A stretch of DNA of 64,000 bases from Geoanaerobacter pelophilus (GTDB taxonomy: Bacteria > Desulfobacterota > Desulfuromonadia > Geobacterales > DSM-12255), in contig NZ_JAHCVJ010000012.1 of NCBI RefSeq assembly GCF_018476885.1, positions 1 through 64,000 of the forward strand, in the 5' to 3' direction. Under the pieces are notes generated by a model that made no database searches, was not told where the DNA came from, and saw only the letters and a list, made by a program, of their open reading frames with translations. Each line of letters begins with the position of its first letter. The first letter of the stretch is position 1. Below are positions 1 through 8,651 of the stretch, in pieces. A program made the position numbers and the translations under genes.

Positions 1-1668
1 GGCACTTTCATTAGATCAACAATGTCAGGCGCCAATGCTGCTTATAAGCTCACCGAACTTATGGGCGGGCTTGATAAGTTCTCCGACGCTATCGACACCT
101 ATTTCACCACCATGTTCAGTGATGCCGAACAGGAAGGGCGCAAGGCAGCCCAGGCAGCCCGCCAGGTGAATGTCGCGTTCAACGAGATGCATTTAACCGT
201 GCCAACTACCCGCGAAGGGTTCAGGACTCTGGTTGAAAGTTTGGATCTGACCAAGGAAACCGGCCAGGCGCTTTTTGCCTCCCTGATGAATATTGCCGAA
301 TCGTTCGGCACGATGATGGACGCAGTTGATGCGGCGTATGCAGCCCAACAGGATCTGCAGATCCGTCGCTTGAGAGTAGCCGGCAACGATGCCTCGGCCG
401 ATCTTCTGGAGCTGGTAATCGATCAGCAGAAAGAGTACCAGGATTATCTCGGCAAGGGCTATGACGTCACTGAGCTGCTGATTGTCCAGCAACTTGAATA
501 TGAAAAGGCTGTAAAAGACGTTTCAACCACCCTTAAAGAGTCGTCAAACGAGATGACCATTGCTGCCGAGCAGATCAAGAGCAAGCTATCCTCGGCTGTT
601 TCGGCTCAGATGCAGATCATGACTACTCTGAAAAACATGCTGAGTGGTGATCTCTCTACGCTTTCGCCTGATCTTAAGTACAACCAGCTCGGCTCATCGT
701 TCCGGGCAACTGCCGACCGCGCTAGACTCGGCGATGTCTCTGCGCTGGAAGGGATCAGCCAGATCGCCCAGGAGTTTCTGACGTCGTCGCGCAGTTACAA
801 TGCCACCGGCCCGGCCTATGCTGCCGATTTCGCCCTGGTTACTCAGACTCTGGCCGAGCTTGGCGGTCTGCCAACCTCCACCGAGATCCAGATCGACGTG
901 GCGCAGCAGCAGCTCTCCAAGCTCAAAGAGATCCAGGCTTCGATTGCTGACGGCAATATCGATCAGCTCACCTACCTCAAATCTATTCTGGGCGAAAACA
1001 GCGGCGTTTCGACCCTTCTTGAGCAGTACCTCAAGGCTGATCAGGCGGCCAAGGATTCCGCAACCCAGGCGGCAGCCGATGCCCAGGCCGCAGCAGAGGC
1101 CGAGCGTCAAAGAATAGCTGCAGAGCAGGCGAGGGCAGCTGCCGTTGCTGCCGAGGTACAGGTCAAAGCTAGAGAATATGCCCAGATCGCCATGGAATAT
1201 TCAGTTGGCAAGCGCACCGGCTATGACTCTAAATATGACGTTGGGCCAATAGTTAATGGCGTTTCTTCCCCGAACGGCAAGATTGACACCGGCGACGGTA
1301 TTGTCTGGCTAAGTATCGCCAACGGCAGCGGCAATGTCACCGATGAAATCAAGAAAATGCTGGGCATCAGCAGCTATGACGTCGGTTCGCCATTCATCCC
1401 TTACGACCAGATGGCCCAGGTTCATAAAGGCGAGATCATTGTTGACCCGGCATCGTCGGCAGTACTTCGCAAGTACGGGATCCAGGTCAACGGCAGCGGC
1501 GGTGACAATTCCGAACTGGTTGCGCTGCTCAAGGAAGTTATCACCGAAGTCCGCGCCCTGGTTCGCCTCTCCGGCGCCGGGCATTCCCAGCAGATCGATA
1601 AACTCACGGCATTGGAAAAGGTGCTGTCTGGCATTGAACGTGACAACCGGCAACTGGTTAATCAATGA
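1..1668 (+). CDS. Phage tail tape-measure-like protein, C-terminal part
   Basis: The reading frame is open from the first base of the window, so this is the 3' part of a longer gene; the ATG at 22 is only the first internal Met. The visible 548 residues are mostly helical, with an Ala/Gln/Glu-rich coiled-coil stretch near residues 340-390. A C-terminal segment near 450-490 reads YDVGSPFIPYD...VHKGEIIVDP, which is typical of tape-measure C-termini in siphophage-type prophages. Such proteins set tail length and are ejected during infection. The stop overlaps the next start (ATGA at 1665), so the tail genes are translationally coupled. The role is inferred from composition, this motif and the following tail gene; the N-terminal part lies outside the window. 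Confidence 0.7.
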   Translation, partial: GTFIRSTMSGANAAYKLTELMGGLDKFSDAIDTYFTTMFSDAEQEGRKAAQAARQVNVAFNEMHLTVPTTREGFRTLVESLDLTKETGQALFASLMNIAESFGTMMDAVDAAYAAQQDLQIRRLRVAGNDASADLLELVIDQQKEYQDYLGKGYDVTELLIVQQLEYEKAVKDVSTTLKESSNEMTIAAEQIKSKLSSAVSAQMQIMTTLKNMLSGDLSTLSPDLKYNQLGSSFRATADRARLGDVSALEGISQIAQEFLTSSRSYNATGPAYAADFALVTQTLAELGGLPTSTEIQIDVAQQQLSKLKEIQASIADGNIDQLTYLKSILGENSGVSTLLEQYLKADQAAKDSATQAAADAQAAAEAERQRIAAEQARAAAVAAEVQVKAREYAQIAMEYSVGKRTGYDSKYDVGPIVNGVSSPNGKIDTGDGIVWLSIANGSGNVTDEIKKMLGISSYDVGSPFIPYDQMAQVHKGEIIVDPASSAVLRKYGIQVNGSGGDNSELVALLKEVITEVRALVRLSGAGHSQQIDKLTALEKVLSGIERDNRQLVNQ

Positions 1669-4031
1669 GTGAATATCTTATAGAAATCCCTGCCCATACT
1701 GGCAGTGCTGTTGAAACTCTCCGATTCACCAGCGGTTCCGGTCGAATTTATGACGGCTATTACTATGAACCATGCGTGTCTAACCCTGGTGCGCTGAAAA
1801 TTATGATGTTTGGTGAAGGTACTACAAGAGGCGCATCCAAAATAGGTTACGGAGAAATACAGCTGGTCAATAAAGATGGGCAGCTGGACAGCCTCCGCAA
1901 CTATGGAATAGGTGGGAGAATCGCTGTGATACGAGAGTTAATTGCTGGAGTGACTATTGGCATGACGTTGAGTTGCAGCATGGAGCAACCAGTATTCAAC
2001 GATTCATCCGTGTCAATCAGGATAAAGGATCCCCAAGTCGTTCTTGATGTAGCTTTCCAGGAAAATAAATATGCCGGCACCAACGTTCTTCCCGCAGGGG
2101 TTGAAGGTACTGCTGACATCAAGGGTAAGCCTAAACCTGTATTGTTGGGTCAGGTGTCGAATGCCACGCCTTTTCTGGTTAATACCTCGCGGCTGATTTA
2201 TCAGGGGCATGATGGTGCGCTGCAGGATATCCCCGCAGTTTACGACAAGGGTGTTCTACTCGGCCGTGGCACTAATTACACTAGCCAAGCAGATATGGAG
2301 GCAAACCCGCCGGCCGAAGGATATTACCGAGCTTGGCTGGGTGGTGGCATGTTCCGGTTGGGATCTGCGCCAGCCGGAGTTGTGACATTCGACGGGATAC
2401 AGGGTGCAACTGCAGCGAATAGAACTGCTGCCCAGATTGCAAAGCAGATCGCCTTGCGGGTACTCACAACCAACGACCTGATCGATCAGGACTTCACTGA
2501 TCTGGATACTCTCAATAGTGCGGTTATTGGCATATATATAAATAGCGAAACAACCATTGCAAAGGCATTGGATGAGGTAATCGGCAGTATCGGTGGATGG
2601 TATGGGTTTGACGCAAATAACAAGCTCAACGTAGGCCGGCTGGATTCCCCTTCAGGCACTCCTGAAATCGAACTCACAAAGCAGGAAATAAGCAACCTTC
2701 AGCTACTGCCTACCAAAGACGAAGGGCGTGGTTTACCGGTCTGGAAAGTCAATTTGAACTATGACAAGGTTGCCACGGTTCAGAACATGACAAGTCTTGC
2801 CGGCAGCTTGAATTTCTCCTGGGTTGCCGGAACTCTCCCTGCATCGGCATATTGGTCGGCAATCACTTATGGTAATGGATTGTTCGTTGCAATCCCGCAA
2901 AACGGTTCGGCCTACGCGACATCCCCGGACGGTATTGCCTGGGTCTCACGGACCTTGCCGTCGCCTCCGACTGGCGGTTATTGGGTAAAAATAGCTTATG
3001 GCAATGGCACTTTTGTCTTGCTGGGAAATGGGGCAAACGGCAATGCCACCAATGTTTATGCAACATCAACTGATGGCATAAATTGGACTCCTGGGACGTT
3101 GCCGGTTTCAAGTGTTTGGGTTGCTATTACCTATGCGAATGGCCGCTTTGTTGCCCTGGCTGCCAGCAGCACAGTTTGTGCCTTGAGTTCGACTGATGGT
3201 ACTACCTGGAGTCAAGGCGACTTGGCGAATGGTACTTGGACCAGCGTTGCTTATGGTAACAATGTGTTTGTGGCTATTACCTATAATGGCAGCGCTTTGG
3301 CAACCTCTCCTGATGGTGTAACCTGGACGGCCCGAACGCCAACAAACAGCGCTGGCAGGTCTGTCACGTTCGGTAATGGGCTTTTTGTGGCAATCGTCTA
3401 TAACAGCAATGTTTTCGCCACGTCGCCCGACGGAATAACCTGGACAGCGCGGACCATGCCGATGACGGCATATTGGTCAAATATCACTTATGGCAACAGG
3501 GTTTTTGTTGCGACAGTCGAGAATAATAGCAAGGTGGCTGCTGTTTCTCCTGACGGTATTTTATGGTATCAGGTCGGCTTGCCGTCAGCTGCCAACTGGC
3601 AGGGAATTGCTTATGGTAACGGCTCATTCATCGCCGTATCGTTCAATAGCGCCAACATCTTCACCTATAGAATTGCACCTTCTACAGAGTACCTTTCGCG
3701 GGTTTCTTTAGAATATCGCACGGTAAACGACTTTGATAATGCTGTCTTGACCGTGCATCCCCTGGCGACAGAAATAACCTTGGACAGTTTATTGGTGTCG
3801 TCAGCGGCGGCACAAACAGAAACCACTCGGCAACTCAGTCTGCGAAAAGTTCGGCGGGATTATGTATCGATCTCAATTGACTCGAGTGTTCTTGCTAGCA
3901 TGCCTACAGTCGGGAAAGTCATAAAAATAACGTACCCACGTTACGGATATGATGCCGGAAAGCTATTCGTCTTGATCGGCGTGAATATGGAATTGTCGGC
4001 TAAAAAAATCACTTTTTACCTGTGGGGCTGA
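1665..4031 (+). CDS. Phage tail/baseplate protein with inserted seven-repeat propeller domain
   Basis: A 788-residue protein. Residues 1 to about 380 and 670 to 788 look like one tail-tip/baseplate-type structural protein. Between them sit seven repeats of about 40 residues with the pattern W..I.YGNG.FVA followed by ATSPDG..W, reminiscent of BNR/Asp-box or RCC1-like beta-propeller blades. The flanks read LNYDKVATVQ before the insert and LEYRTV after it, which suggests a propeller dropped into a loop of a conserved tail protein. A surface-exposed propeller could bind the host receptor or a glycan (inference). Coupled to the upstream gene by ATGA; the next gene starts one base after the stop. 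Confidence 0.65.
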   Translation: MSEYLIEIPAHTGSAVETLRFTSGSGRIYDGYYYEPCVSNPGALKIMMFGEGTTRGASKIGYGEIQLVNKDGQLDSLRNYGIGGRIAVIRELIAGVTIGMTLSCSMEQPVFNDSSVSIRIKDPQVVLDVAFQENKYAGTNVLPAGVEGTADIKGKPKPVLLGQVSNATPFLVNTSRLIYQGHDGALQDIPAVYDKGVLLGRGTNYTSQADMEANPPAEGYYRAWLGGGMFRLGSAPAGVVTFDGIQGATAANRTAAQIAKQIALRVLTTNDLIDQDFTDLDTLNSAVIGIYINSETTIAKALDEVIGSIGGWYGFDANNKLNVGRLDSPSGTPEIELTKQEISNLQLLPTKDEGRGLPVWKVNLNYDKVATVQNMTSLAGSLNFSWVAGTLPASAYWSAITYGNGLFVAIPQNGSAYATSPDGIAWVSRTLPSPPTGGYWVKIAYGNGTFVLLGNGANGNATNVYATSTDGINWTPGTLPVSSVWVAITYANGRFVALAASSTVCALSSTDGTTWSQGDLANGTWTSVAYGNNVFVAITYNGSALATSPDGVTWTARTPTNSAGRSVTFGNGLFVAIVYNSNVFATSPDGITWTARTMPMTAYWSNITYGNRVFVATVENNSKVAAVSPDGILWYQVGLPSAANWQGIAYGNGSFIAVSFNSANIFTYRIAPSTEYLSRVSLEYRTVNDFDNAVLTVHPLATEITLDSLLVSSAAAQTETTRQLSLRKVRRDYVSISIDSSVLASMPTVGKVIKITYPRYGYDAGKLFVLIGVNMELSAKKITFYLWG
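2817..3670 (+). repeat. Seven in-frame protein repeats (putative seven-bladed propeller)
   Basis: Seven diverged units of about 120 bp encode variants of YGNG.FVA...SPDG..W at residues about 385-668 of the tail protein. The cores are YGNGLFVAI, YGNGTFVLL, YANGRFVAL, YGNNVFVAI, FGNGLFVAI, YGNRVFVAT and YGNGSFIAV. Seven copies fit a closed seven-bladed fold. Confidence 0.75.
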
Positions 4032-4032
4032 T

Positions 4033-4857
4033 ATGCCTTGTTTATTTTGTTATCCGAACCGCTTGGATGATTCTCTCAGTTACAGCACGACGTTGTCCGG
4101 CGGATCCTGGTCGGCCACTCTGCCACTGACAAACCTGAAAAGCCCATTGTTATCGAAAAAAGCCCGGTCAACGAATGCTCTGGCAGCATCCACCCAGTTC
4201 AATACTGATATGGGCACACCGCGAGCCATTAGAGCCCTGGCGCTGCTCAGGCACAACCTTAGCTCTGCTGCCACTGTCAGATTTAGGGGCTATTCTGATT
4301 CGGGCTATACGTCGTTGGTTTGGGATTCAACCGCACTGTCGGTATGGCCAGAAGGTTACCCGGCCGTGGAAAACAAGAAGCGTTACCAAGAGGATTTTTA
4401 TGTCATTCTGACTGCGGCAGCAACTGCCCGCTATTGGAAAACCGAGATCGTTGATACCGCCAACTCGGCCGGATATATTGAGATCGGCAGGGCCTTTTAC
4501 GCGCCGGCATTTGAACCGGGTTTAAACATGTCTTATGGAGCATCAATCAGTCTCGAGACAGACACTACCTCCGAGCGGTCAAAAGGTGGAGTGGATTATT
4601 ATGATCGATCTGAACCGCGGCGGGTAATACAGTTTACTCTGCCGGTCAATTCTCAGGACCAGGCGTTCAGCGACATATTCGACATGCAATGGGATCGAGG
4701 CATCGATCAGCCGCTGCTTTTCGTATTTGAGCCAACAGACACCGGAGTACTGCTGAAAAAACGGAGCTGGCTGGCAACGTTGCGGCGGTTATCTGCGATC
4801 GAATTCCCTTACGTCAATAACCACTCTGTGGCGTTTGAATTGATGGAGACTTTGTAG
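4033..4857 (+). CDS. Prophage structural protein of unknown function
   Basis: A 274-residue protein directly downstream of the tail protein (one base between stop and start), same strand, so part of the virion operon. I do not recognise a named family. It is rich in beta-type sequence, has no signal peptide or membrane segment, and ends with W..TLRRLSAIEFPYVNNHSV, which looks like a structural tail module. The N-terminus (MPCLFCYPN) contains two cysteines. It is the last recognisable phage gene; lysis genes and further tail genes are absent, so the prophage is probably truncated or interrupted just downstream. Confidence 0.55.
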   Translation: MPCLFCYPNRLDDSLSYSTTLSGGSWSATLPLTNLKSPLLSKKARSTNALAASTQFNTDMGTPRAIRALALLRHNLSSAATVRFRGYSDSGYTSLVWDSTALSVWPEGYPAVENKKRYQEDFYVILTAAATARYWKTEIVDTANSAGYIEIGRAFYAPAFEPGLNMSYGASISLETDTTSERSKGGVDYYDRSEPRRVIQFTLPVNSQDQAFSDIFDMQWDRGIDQPLLFVFEPTDTGVLLKKRSWLATLRRLSAIEFPYVNNHSVAFELMETL

Positions 4858-5039
4858 GAAAGAATTACCGCCATATATTGGTTTTAAGAAGGGATTTTAA
4901 AGGCGTGGCTCGATATAGGGAAACTTAGAAAACGGCTTACAAGTCAAATATGGAGGCTGGTCATATGAACTCTTTAAAACTACCCTAAAAACCTTAAACC
5001 CGACTCTTTTAGTCGTGTATAAAATGCGGTTGATTTAAG
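4858..5039. other. Gene-free junction at prophage end
   Basis: No convincing gene. A good ribosome site (GGAGG) precedes a tiny frame near 4952-4988 ending MNSLKLP-stop, probably the start of a truncated gene. CGACTcttttAGTCG at 5001-5015 is a short hairpin. Base composition changes here from about 50% GC (phage) to about 60% GC (integrase gene), suggesting the border of an inserted segment. Confidence 0.4.
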
Positions 5040-5060
5040 GGGTGCTTTTGCACCCTTTTT
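5040..5060 (+). terminator. Rho-independent terminator after prophage genes
   Basis: GGGTGC-TTTT-GCACCC stem-loop (6 bp, 4-nt loop) followed by TTTTT. It is placed to end rightward transcription from the phage operon before the integrase gene. Confidence 0.75.
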
Positions 5061-5090
5061 ACGAAGGTTTTATTAGTTGGAATAATGCGT

Positions 5091-5122
5091 AAACCATGTG
5101 TCTGAATTATGCAAACCATGTG
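5091..5122 (+). repeat. Short direct repeat at integrase start
   Basis: AAACCATGTG occurs at 5091-5100 and again at 5113-5122, 22 bp apart; the first copy contains the chosen start codon. The context is also similar (ATGCgtAAACCATGTG versus ATGC-AAACCATGTG). It could be a pair of arm-type recombinase-binding sites or a chance duplication. Confidence 0.35.
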
Positions 5123-6466
5123 GCGCGTTACAAGTACTACTTGAGCGGAAAGCAGGTCAGGAAGAACCTTCACACCTCGAGCAAGCGGATGGCAGAGGAA
5201 AAGATGCGGATGGTGGAGTCCGCTCTGTTCCGTGACGAGGACATTCCGCTGCCGACCCGGACTCCCCTCGCGGCTATCCTCGGCGAGTACGTCGACTATC
5301 TGCGACTCACCAAGAAACGCAACAACGCGAACAAGATCATCCAGTACCTACGTGAAGCGTTCGGGCCGCTCTGCCCTGGGCTTGAGGTGCAGAACCCTAA
5401 GATCAGCAGGAAGGCACAGATCTATCCTGAGCGGGAGGAGCGAGTCAGGTTGGAGGTGCCGTTCCTTGAGCAGCTGACCACTGCGGATGTCGCCCGCTGC
5501 CGCGACAACTACCTCAAGAGCAAAGGTGTCAGCAACAACACGGCGAACCACCTGAGGCAGGTCGTCGTGCGGTTCATCAACTGGGCCATGACCGAGCGCG
5601 GCGTACGCTTCCCCGGCGGCATTAACCCGGCAGCCAAGGTCCCGATGCTCGATGTGGAGCGGACCGAGATCATCTTTCTCGATCTCGAGGAGATCGAGGA
5701 GCAGCTGGAGGAACTCAAGGGATACCCTCAGCTCAGGGTGATGGTTGCCGTCCTGATCTTTGCCGGGCTACGGCGGGAAGAGGTCCTCTGGCTCAGGACC
5801 GGCGATATCGATCTGACCGCCGGCAGGTACGGCATGGTCAGGGTCTATACCAAGTCGGATGTGAGTAAGGGGTCCAACGGCTTGCAGCCCAGCTCCGGCA
5901 AGGCGACGCGGCTCGACCGCAAGCAGTCCAGGCGGCAGGCCAGGAGTCAGAAGAAGGCCAAGAAGGACTCGTGGCAGCCCAAGACAAGCGATCATCGTGC
6001 GATCCCAGTGAGTAGGCGCTTGAGGGAGATCCTCGCCAGCTACGCGCCCCCTCCTTCTGATGGCAACTGGTTCTTCCCATCGCCCCATGGCACAAGGTGG
6101 GACCAGGACAATTTCTCGCGCGACCTGGCCGCGGCAAATGCTGAGAATGGGTTGCCCTGGACCTGCCTCGACTACCGTCACACCTTTGGCAGTCAGCTCG
6201 CAATGAAGGGGGAGAGCCTCCAGAAGATCTCCGCGTTAATGGGAAATTCGCCCGAGATCTGCCACCGGCACTACGTCCACCTTATGCCAGCCAGTATGGC
6301 CGACTCGGTGGAGTTCCCCGAACCGGGCTCCAGTCCTGCCGGACCTGCTGCCGACGATCCCTCGCAGCAATCGCCCACTGGGCGTGGCGGAGACTGCGAT
6401 TGCCTGCCTCAGGACGAGTCTGACCGGCCGAAACGACCGCAACTGAGGCTTGTGCACAGCAGATAG
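5096..6466 (+). CDS. Tyrosine recombinase / integrase (phage-integrase family)
   Basis: A 456-residue tyrosine recombinase. An N-terminal SAM-like core-binding region (about 60-190) precedes the catalytic domain. Catalytic Arg I is R226 in AGLRREE, the second box is YRHTF with R361, and the nucleophile is Y393 in HRHYVH. Two usual residues are replaced: the His three before R361 is Leu (LDYRHTF), and the His of the LGHS box is Asn (MGNS, N384). A Lys/Arg/Gln-rich insertion lies at about 262-295. An in-frame TAA sits two codons upstream of the ATG; no clear ribosome site is visible, so the start is uncertain. GC content is clearly higher than in the phage genes. It likely moves the segment around it; the att sites were not identified. 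Confidence 0.85.
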   Translation: MCLNYANHVARYKYYLSGKQVRKNLHTSSKRMAEEKMRMVESALFRDEDIPLPTRTPLAAILGEYVDYLRLTKKRNNANKIIQYLREAFGPLCPGLEVQNPKISRKAQIYPEREERVRLEVPFLEQLTTADVARCRDNYLKSKGVSNNTANHLRQVVVRFINWAMTERGVRFPGGINPAAKVPMLDVERTEIIFLDLEEIEEQLEELKGYPQLRVMVAVLIFAGLRREEVLWLRTGDIDLTAGRYGMVRVYTKSDVSKGSNGLQPSSGKATRLDRKQSRRQARSQKKAKKDSWQPKTSDHRAIPVSRRLREILASYAPPPSDGNWFFPSPHGTRWDQDNFSRDLAAANAENGLPWTCLDYRHTFGSQLAMKGESLQKISALMGNSPEICHRHYVHLMPASMADSVEFPEPGSSPAGPAADDPSQQSPTGRGGDCDCLPQDESDRPKRPQLRLVHSR

Positions 6467-6489
6467 CGGGACAGTGATGACGTGGCCCC

Positions 6490-6735
6490 TCAGGAGGGGC
6501 CCACCATTCGGCTTTCCTCGTAGGCGACGACCTCGTCGTACAGGTAGCGAACCATGCCGTTTTTCCCTTCGCCAAGCAGCACCCTGGTCATCCCTGCTGC
6601 CCGGGCGATTCTGTCGACCGAGGTGCGGGCGCAGCCCCAACGCTCACTGAGTTCATTCGGAGAGATGAATTTCCTTGCCGTGTTCGCGGCCGGTGGCTCG
6701 ATGCTCGTTGCTGTTTTTTTCGCCGGATTCTTCAT
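6490..6735 (-). CDS. AlpA/excisionase-like helix-turn-helix protein
   Basis: An 81-residue protein with a MerR/AlpA-type winged helix: FISPNELSERWGCARTSVDRI forms the helix-turn-helix (about residues 23-43), followed by GMVRYLYDEVVAYEE. The ATG at 6735 is chosen because GGGAGG lies 7 nt upstream; a longer frame to 6804 lacks a ribosome site. It converges on the integrase gene and ends 23 bp from its stop. Such small regulators commonly act as excisionase or element-specific activator. It is last in a leftward operon with two HD-fold proteins. Confidence 0.65.
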   Translation of the reverse strand: MKNPAKKTATSIEPPAANTARKFISPNELSERWGCARTSVDRIARAAGMTRVLLGEGKNGMVRYLYDEVVAYEESRMVGPS

Positions 6736-6800
6736 GTCTCGACCTCCCTGGGAAATGGAACCTGACGGTTCATCTCCTATTGGGCAGGCCCGCAACCACC

Positions 6801-7946
6801 TCACTCATCATCCCGCCACCCGACTGATTCGGCTTCTTTCTCCGTGATCTTACGGCATGCTGTCACCCGAGCCCAGGCCGGCTTGCCCTTTCTGAGCGCG
6901 TCCAACCGTTTCGTTCCCAATGTCGCTACATTGATTGGTATCAGCTTTGCCTTGAGTCTCTTGCCGCTGCGATATCCCACATCGAAACGTGCAAGACGGT
7001 GATCCTTACCTAACAGCCCTATGGCTATGACATCGCTGGCGCCGAGAAACCGCTCGATAATAAGGGTGACCATCCGCCAGCGCTCTAGATGGTCAGCCTC
7101 GAAGACAAGGATATCCATCCAGCACTGATCCAGGGCCATCTTGCGTACGATCTTGAGGAAAGTGTCCACGCTGACCAGAGCAACATCATCCTTGGTCAGG
7201 TACACGAACTCGTCCGGCAATGTCCTGTTTATCAACGGGGCGAGCTCAGCCAGGAAAAGCTGCGGGTCAAGCCATGAGAAATCTATCGGCGTGGTGCTTT
7301 CGACGTAGCGGTACCATTCCCTCCGTGGATGGATGAAAGGTTCCGCCTTGAACCTGCGCCAGGTTGCGATCAGCGAAGTAAGATCCATCGACAGCTCACG
7401 GATTGCCGTTAGCGTTGCCATCTGGTGGACTTTTCTGACCAGGTCGCAGAGAATGGTGCTGTCCTTCGTGTTGCTGTTCACGTTGGCGTGGTGGAGCAGA
7501 ATTGCGTTGAGCACATTTTCCCTGAGGGTATCCCCCAAACCCTTAAGGTAGTACCTGTCAGACAATACCATGCCGTAGATGGCGTGATTGTCCACCAGCC
7601 TGTCGACAATGCCCGGAATCTTGCCAAGATCACAGCAAAGTGTTGCCAGCATGGCTGAACTGTACATAAGCTCACTGGCTGGCAGCAGGCGGGCGAGCGC
7701 TTCGACCGCGTAGACCACGTGCTGGCCGAGGGGGACCGACTCGAAGCCTGCCCTTGTGAACGGAGTGAACCTCAAGTCCGGATCCTCTTCTGGGGGACTG
7801 GTAAAGACTGCTGGGGAATAAAACCGGGCGCCGTCGTACATGAAGAGAAGCTTAGACGCGATACCTCGCTCCATCGGGGGCAAATAGCGGAGGTATCGAT
7901 CCCAGCATTCACGAAGCTGATTGATGGTAAAGTTAGGAGAATCCAT
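6801..7946 (-). CDS. Degenerate HD-domain protein with C-terminal extension
   Basis: A 381-residue protein. Residues about 70-180 align by eye with the HD protein encoded at 9204: QHVVYAVEALARLL, CCDLGKIP and LLHHANVN match SIHVARKFQAM, AHDIGKIP and IRHHHDCN. The central His of the HD pair is Cys here (CDLGKIP), so metal-dependent hydrolysis is probably lost or changed. The C-terminal 200 residues are basic and of unknown function. The start at 7946 has AAGGAG upstream, embedded in the end of the preceding gene. It sits in an operon with an active-looking paralogue, which suggests a partnered or regulatory role (inference). Confidence 0.6.
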   Translation of the reverse strand: MDSPNFTINQLRECWDRYLRYLPPMERGIASKLLFMYDGARFYSPAVFTSPPEEDPDLRFTPFTRAGFESVPLGQHVVYAVEALARLLPASELMYSSAMLATLCCDLGKIPGIVDRLVDNHAIYGMVLSDRYYLKGLGDTLRENVLNAILLHHANVNSNTKDSTILCDLVRKVHQMATLTAIRELSMDLTSLIATWRRFKAEPFIHPRREWYRYVESTTPIDFSWLDPQLFLAELAPLINRTLPDEFVYLTKDDVALVSVDTFLKIVRKMALDQCWMDILVFEADHLERWRMVTLIIERFLGASDVIAIGLLGKDHRLARFDVGYRSGKRLKAKLIPINVATLGTKRLDALRKGKPAWARVTACRKITEKEAESVGWRDDE

Positions 7947-7949
7947 GAG

Positions 7950-8435
7950 TTACTCCTTCCGCTCTGTGGAGTTCTCCGCAGTTCCCTTCTTTTTAGCGTA
8001 CGATTTGTTGTTGATCGCTCTTTTCCTGATTATATTGACCCTCTTGATTTGTTGCTTTGACAGGGTAAACCCGAACAGCGTCTCGATCTCTGCAACAAGG
8101 TCGTTTGTCCGTGGTGGTTTGCTGAGGTTATAGGTCCGTGTGTATGCGTACGACTCCCATTTGTTGTATTCCGCCGTGTCGATAAGCCGCTGCCGATCTG
8201 TTTTCGTCAGTCGAGCCAAAGCCATTTTGATAAATCTCTCGGATTTTATCAGCAACGCAGTTGTCTCCATCGACTCGACATCGCATATTTGATCGCCGTA
8301 CAGTCTGCCCAAGTCGTAAAGAAGCTTGAGAAGCTTACGAGAAAGATTCAGTTCCTCATTCCATTTCTTGACGTGTACGGTATCAATGACTTCCTCAAAT
8401 GAGAGGTAAATGTCATAAGATTCATCGTCTGGCAT
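7950..8435 (-). CDS. Hypothetical protein in mobile-segment operon
   Basis: A 161-residue soluble protein, acidic at the N-terminus and basic at the C-terminus (KRVNIIRKRAINNKSYAKKK). No motif recognised. The start ATG is supported by GGGAGG 8 nt upstream. Its last codons carry the ribosome site for the downstream degenerate HD gene, so the two are translated as an operon. A nucleic-acid-binding role would fit the basic tail but is a guess. Confidence 0.55.
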   Translation of the reverse strand: MPDDESYDIYLSFEEVIDTVHVKKWNEELNLSRKLLKLLYDLGRLYGDQICDVESMETTALLIKSERFIKMALARLTKTDRQRLIDTAEYNKWESYAYTRTYNLSKPPRTNDLVAEIETLFGFTLSKQQIKRVNIIRKRAINNKSYAKKKGTAENSTERKE

Positions 8436-8528
8436 GTCTCTGTCCTCCCGTGATCCTTTGTATTTGCGTTAAGTGGCATATTGGCCTCATTCTTCTTTAA
8501 ATCTTTCTTGATGCTATCTCCATCGGTT

Positions 8529-8651
8529 TTATAACTCGTTATCGGGACAGCAACGACTCTCCGCCTTTTTGGACAAAGAACAGTAACTGTCAGGCACTTC
8601 AGGCGCCAGAATCTCTTCAATGTTGCCGATATGCATCCAAGTTTCATCAAG
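8529..8651 (-). other. Out-of-frame continuation of the HD gene (frameshift candidate)
   Basis: Just past the HD gene a 40-codon open frame in the +1 register reads LDETWMHIGNIEEILAPEVP and onward to a TAA at 8529-8531. Its composition is protein-like. It joins the HD frame if one G is removed from the GGGGGG run (8655-8660 on the + strand as C6). A competing reading, the ATG at 8647 overlapping the TGA stop with a GGGGGGAGG ribosome site, would give a 99-residue protein of poor composition overlapping the next gene. I favour an indel or slippage at the G run. Confidence 0.45.

Noticed and set aside
8435-8647. 99-residue ORF starting at the ATGA overlap with the HD gene
   Set aside because: Despite a good ribosome site its composition is poor (Cys/Arg/Trp-rich, then low complexity) and it runs into the next gene; the +1 continuation of HD is more protein-like.
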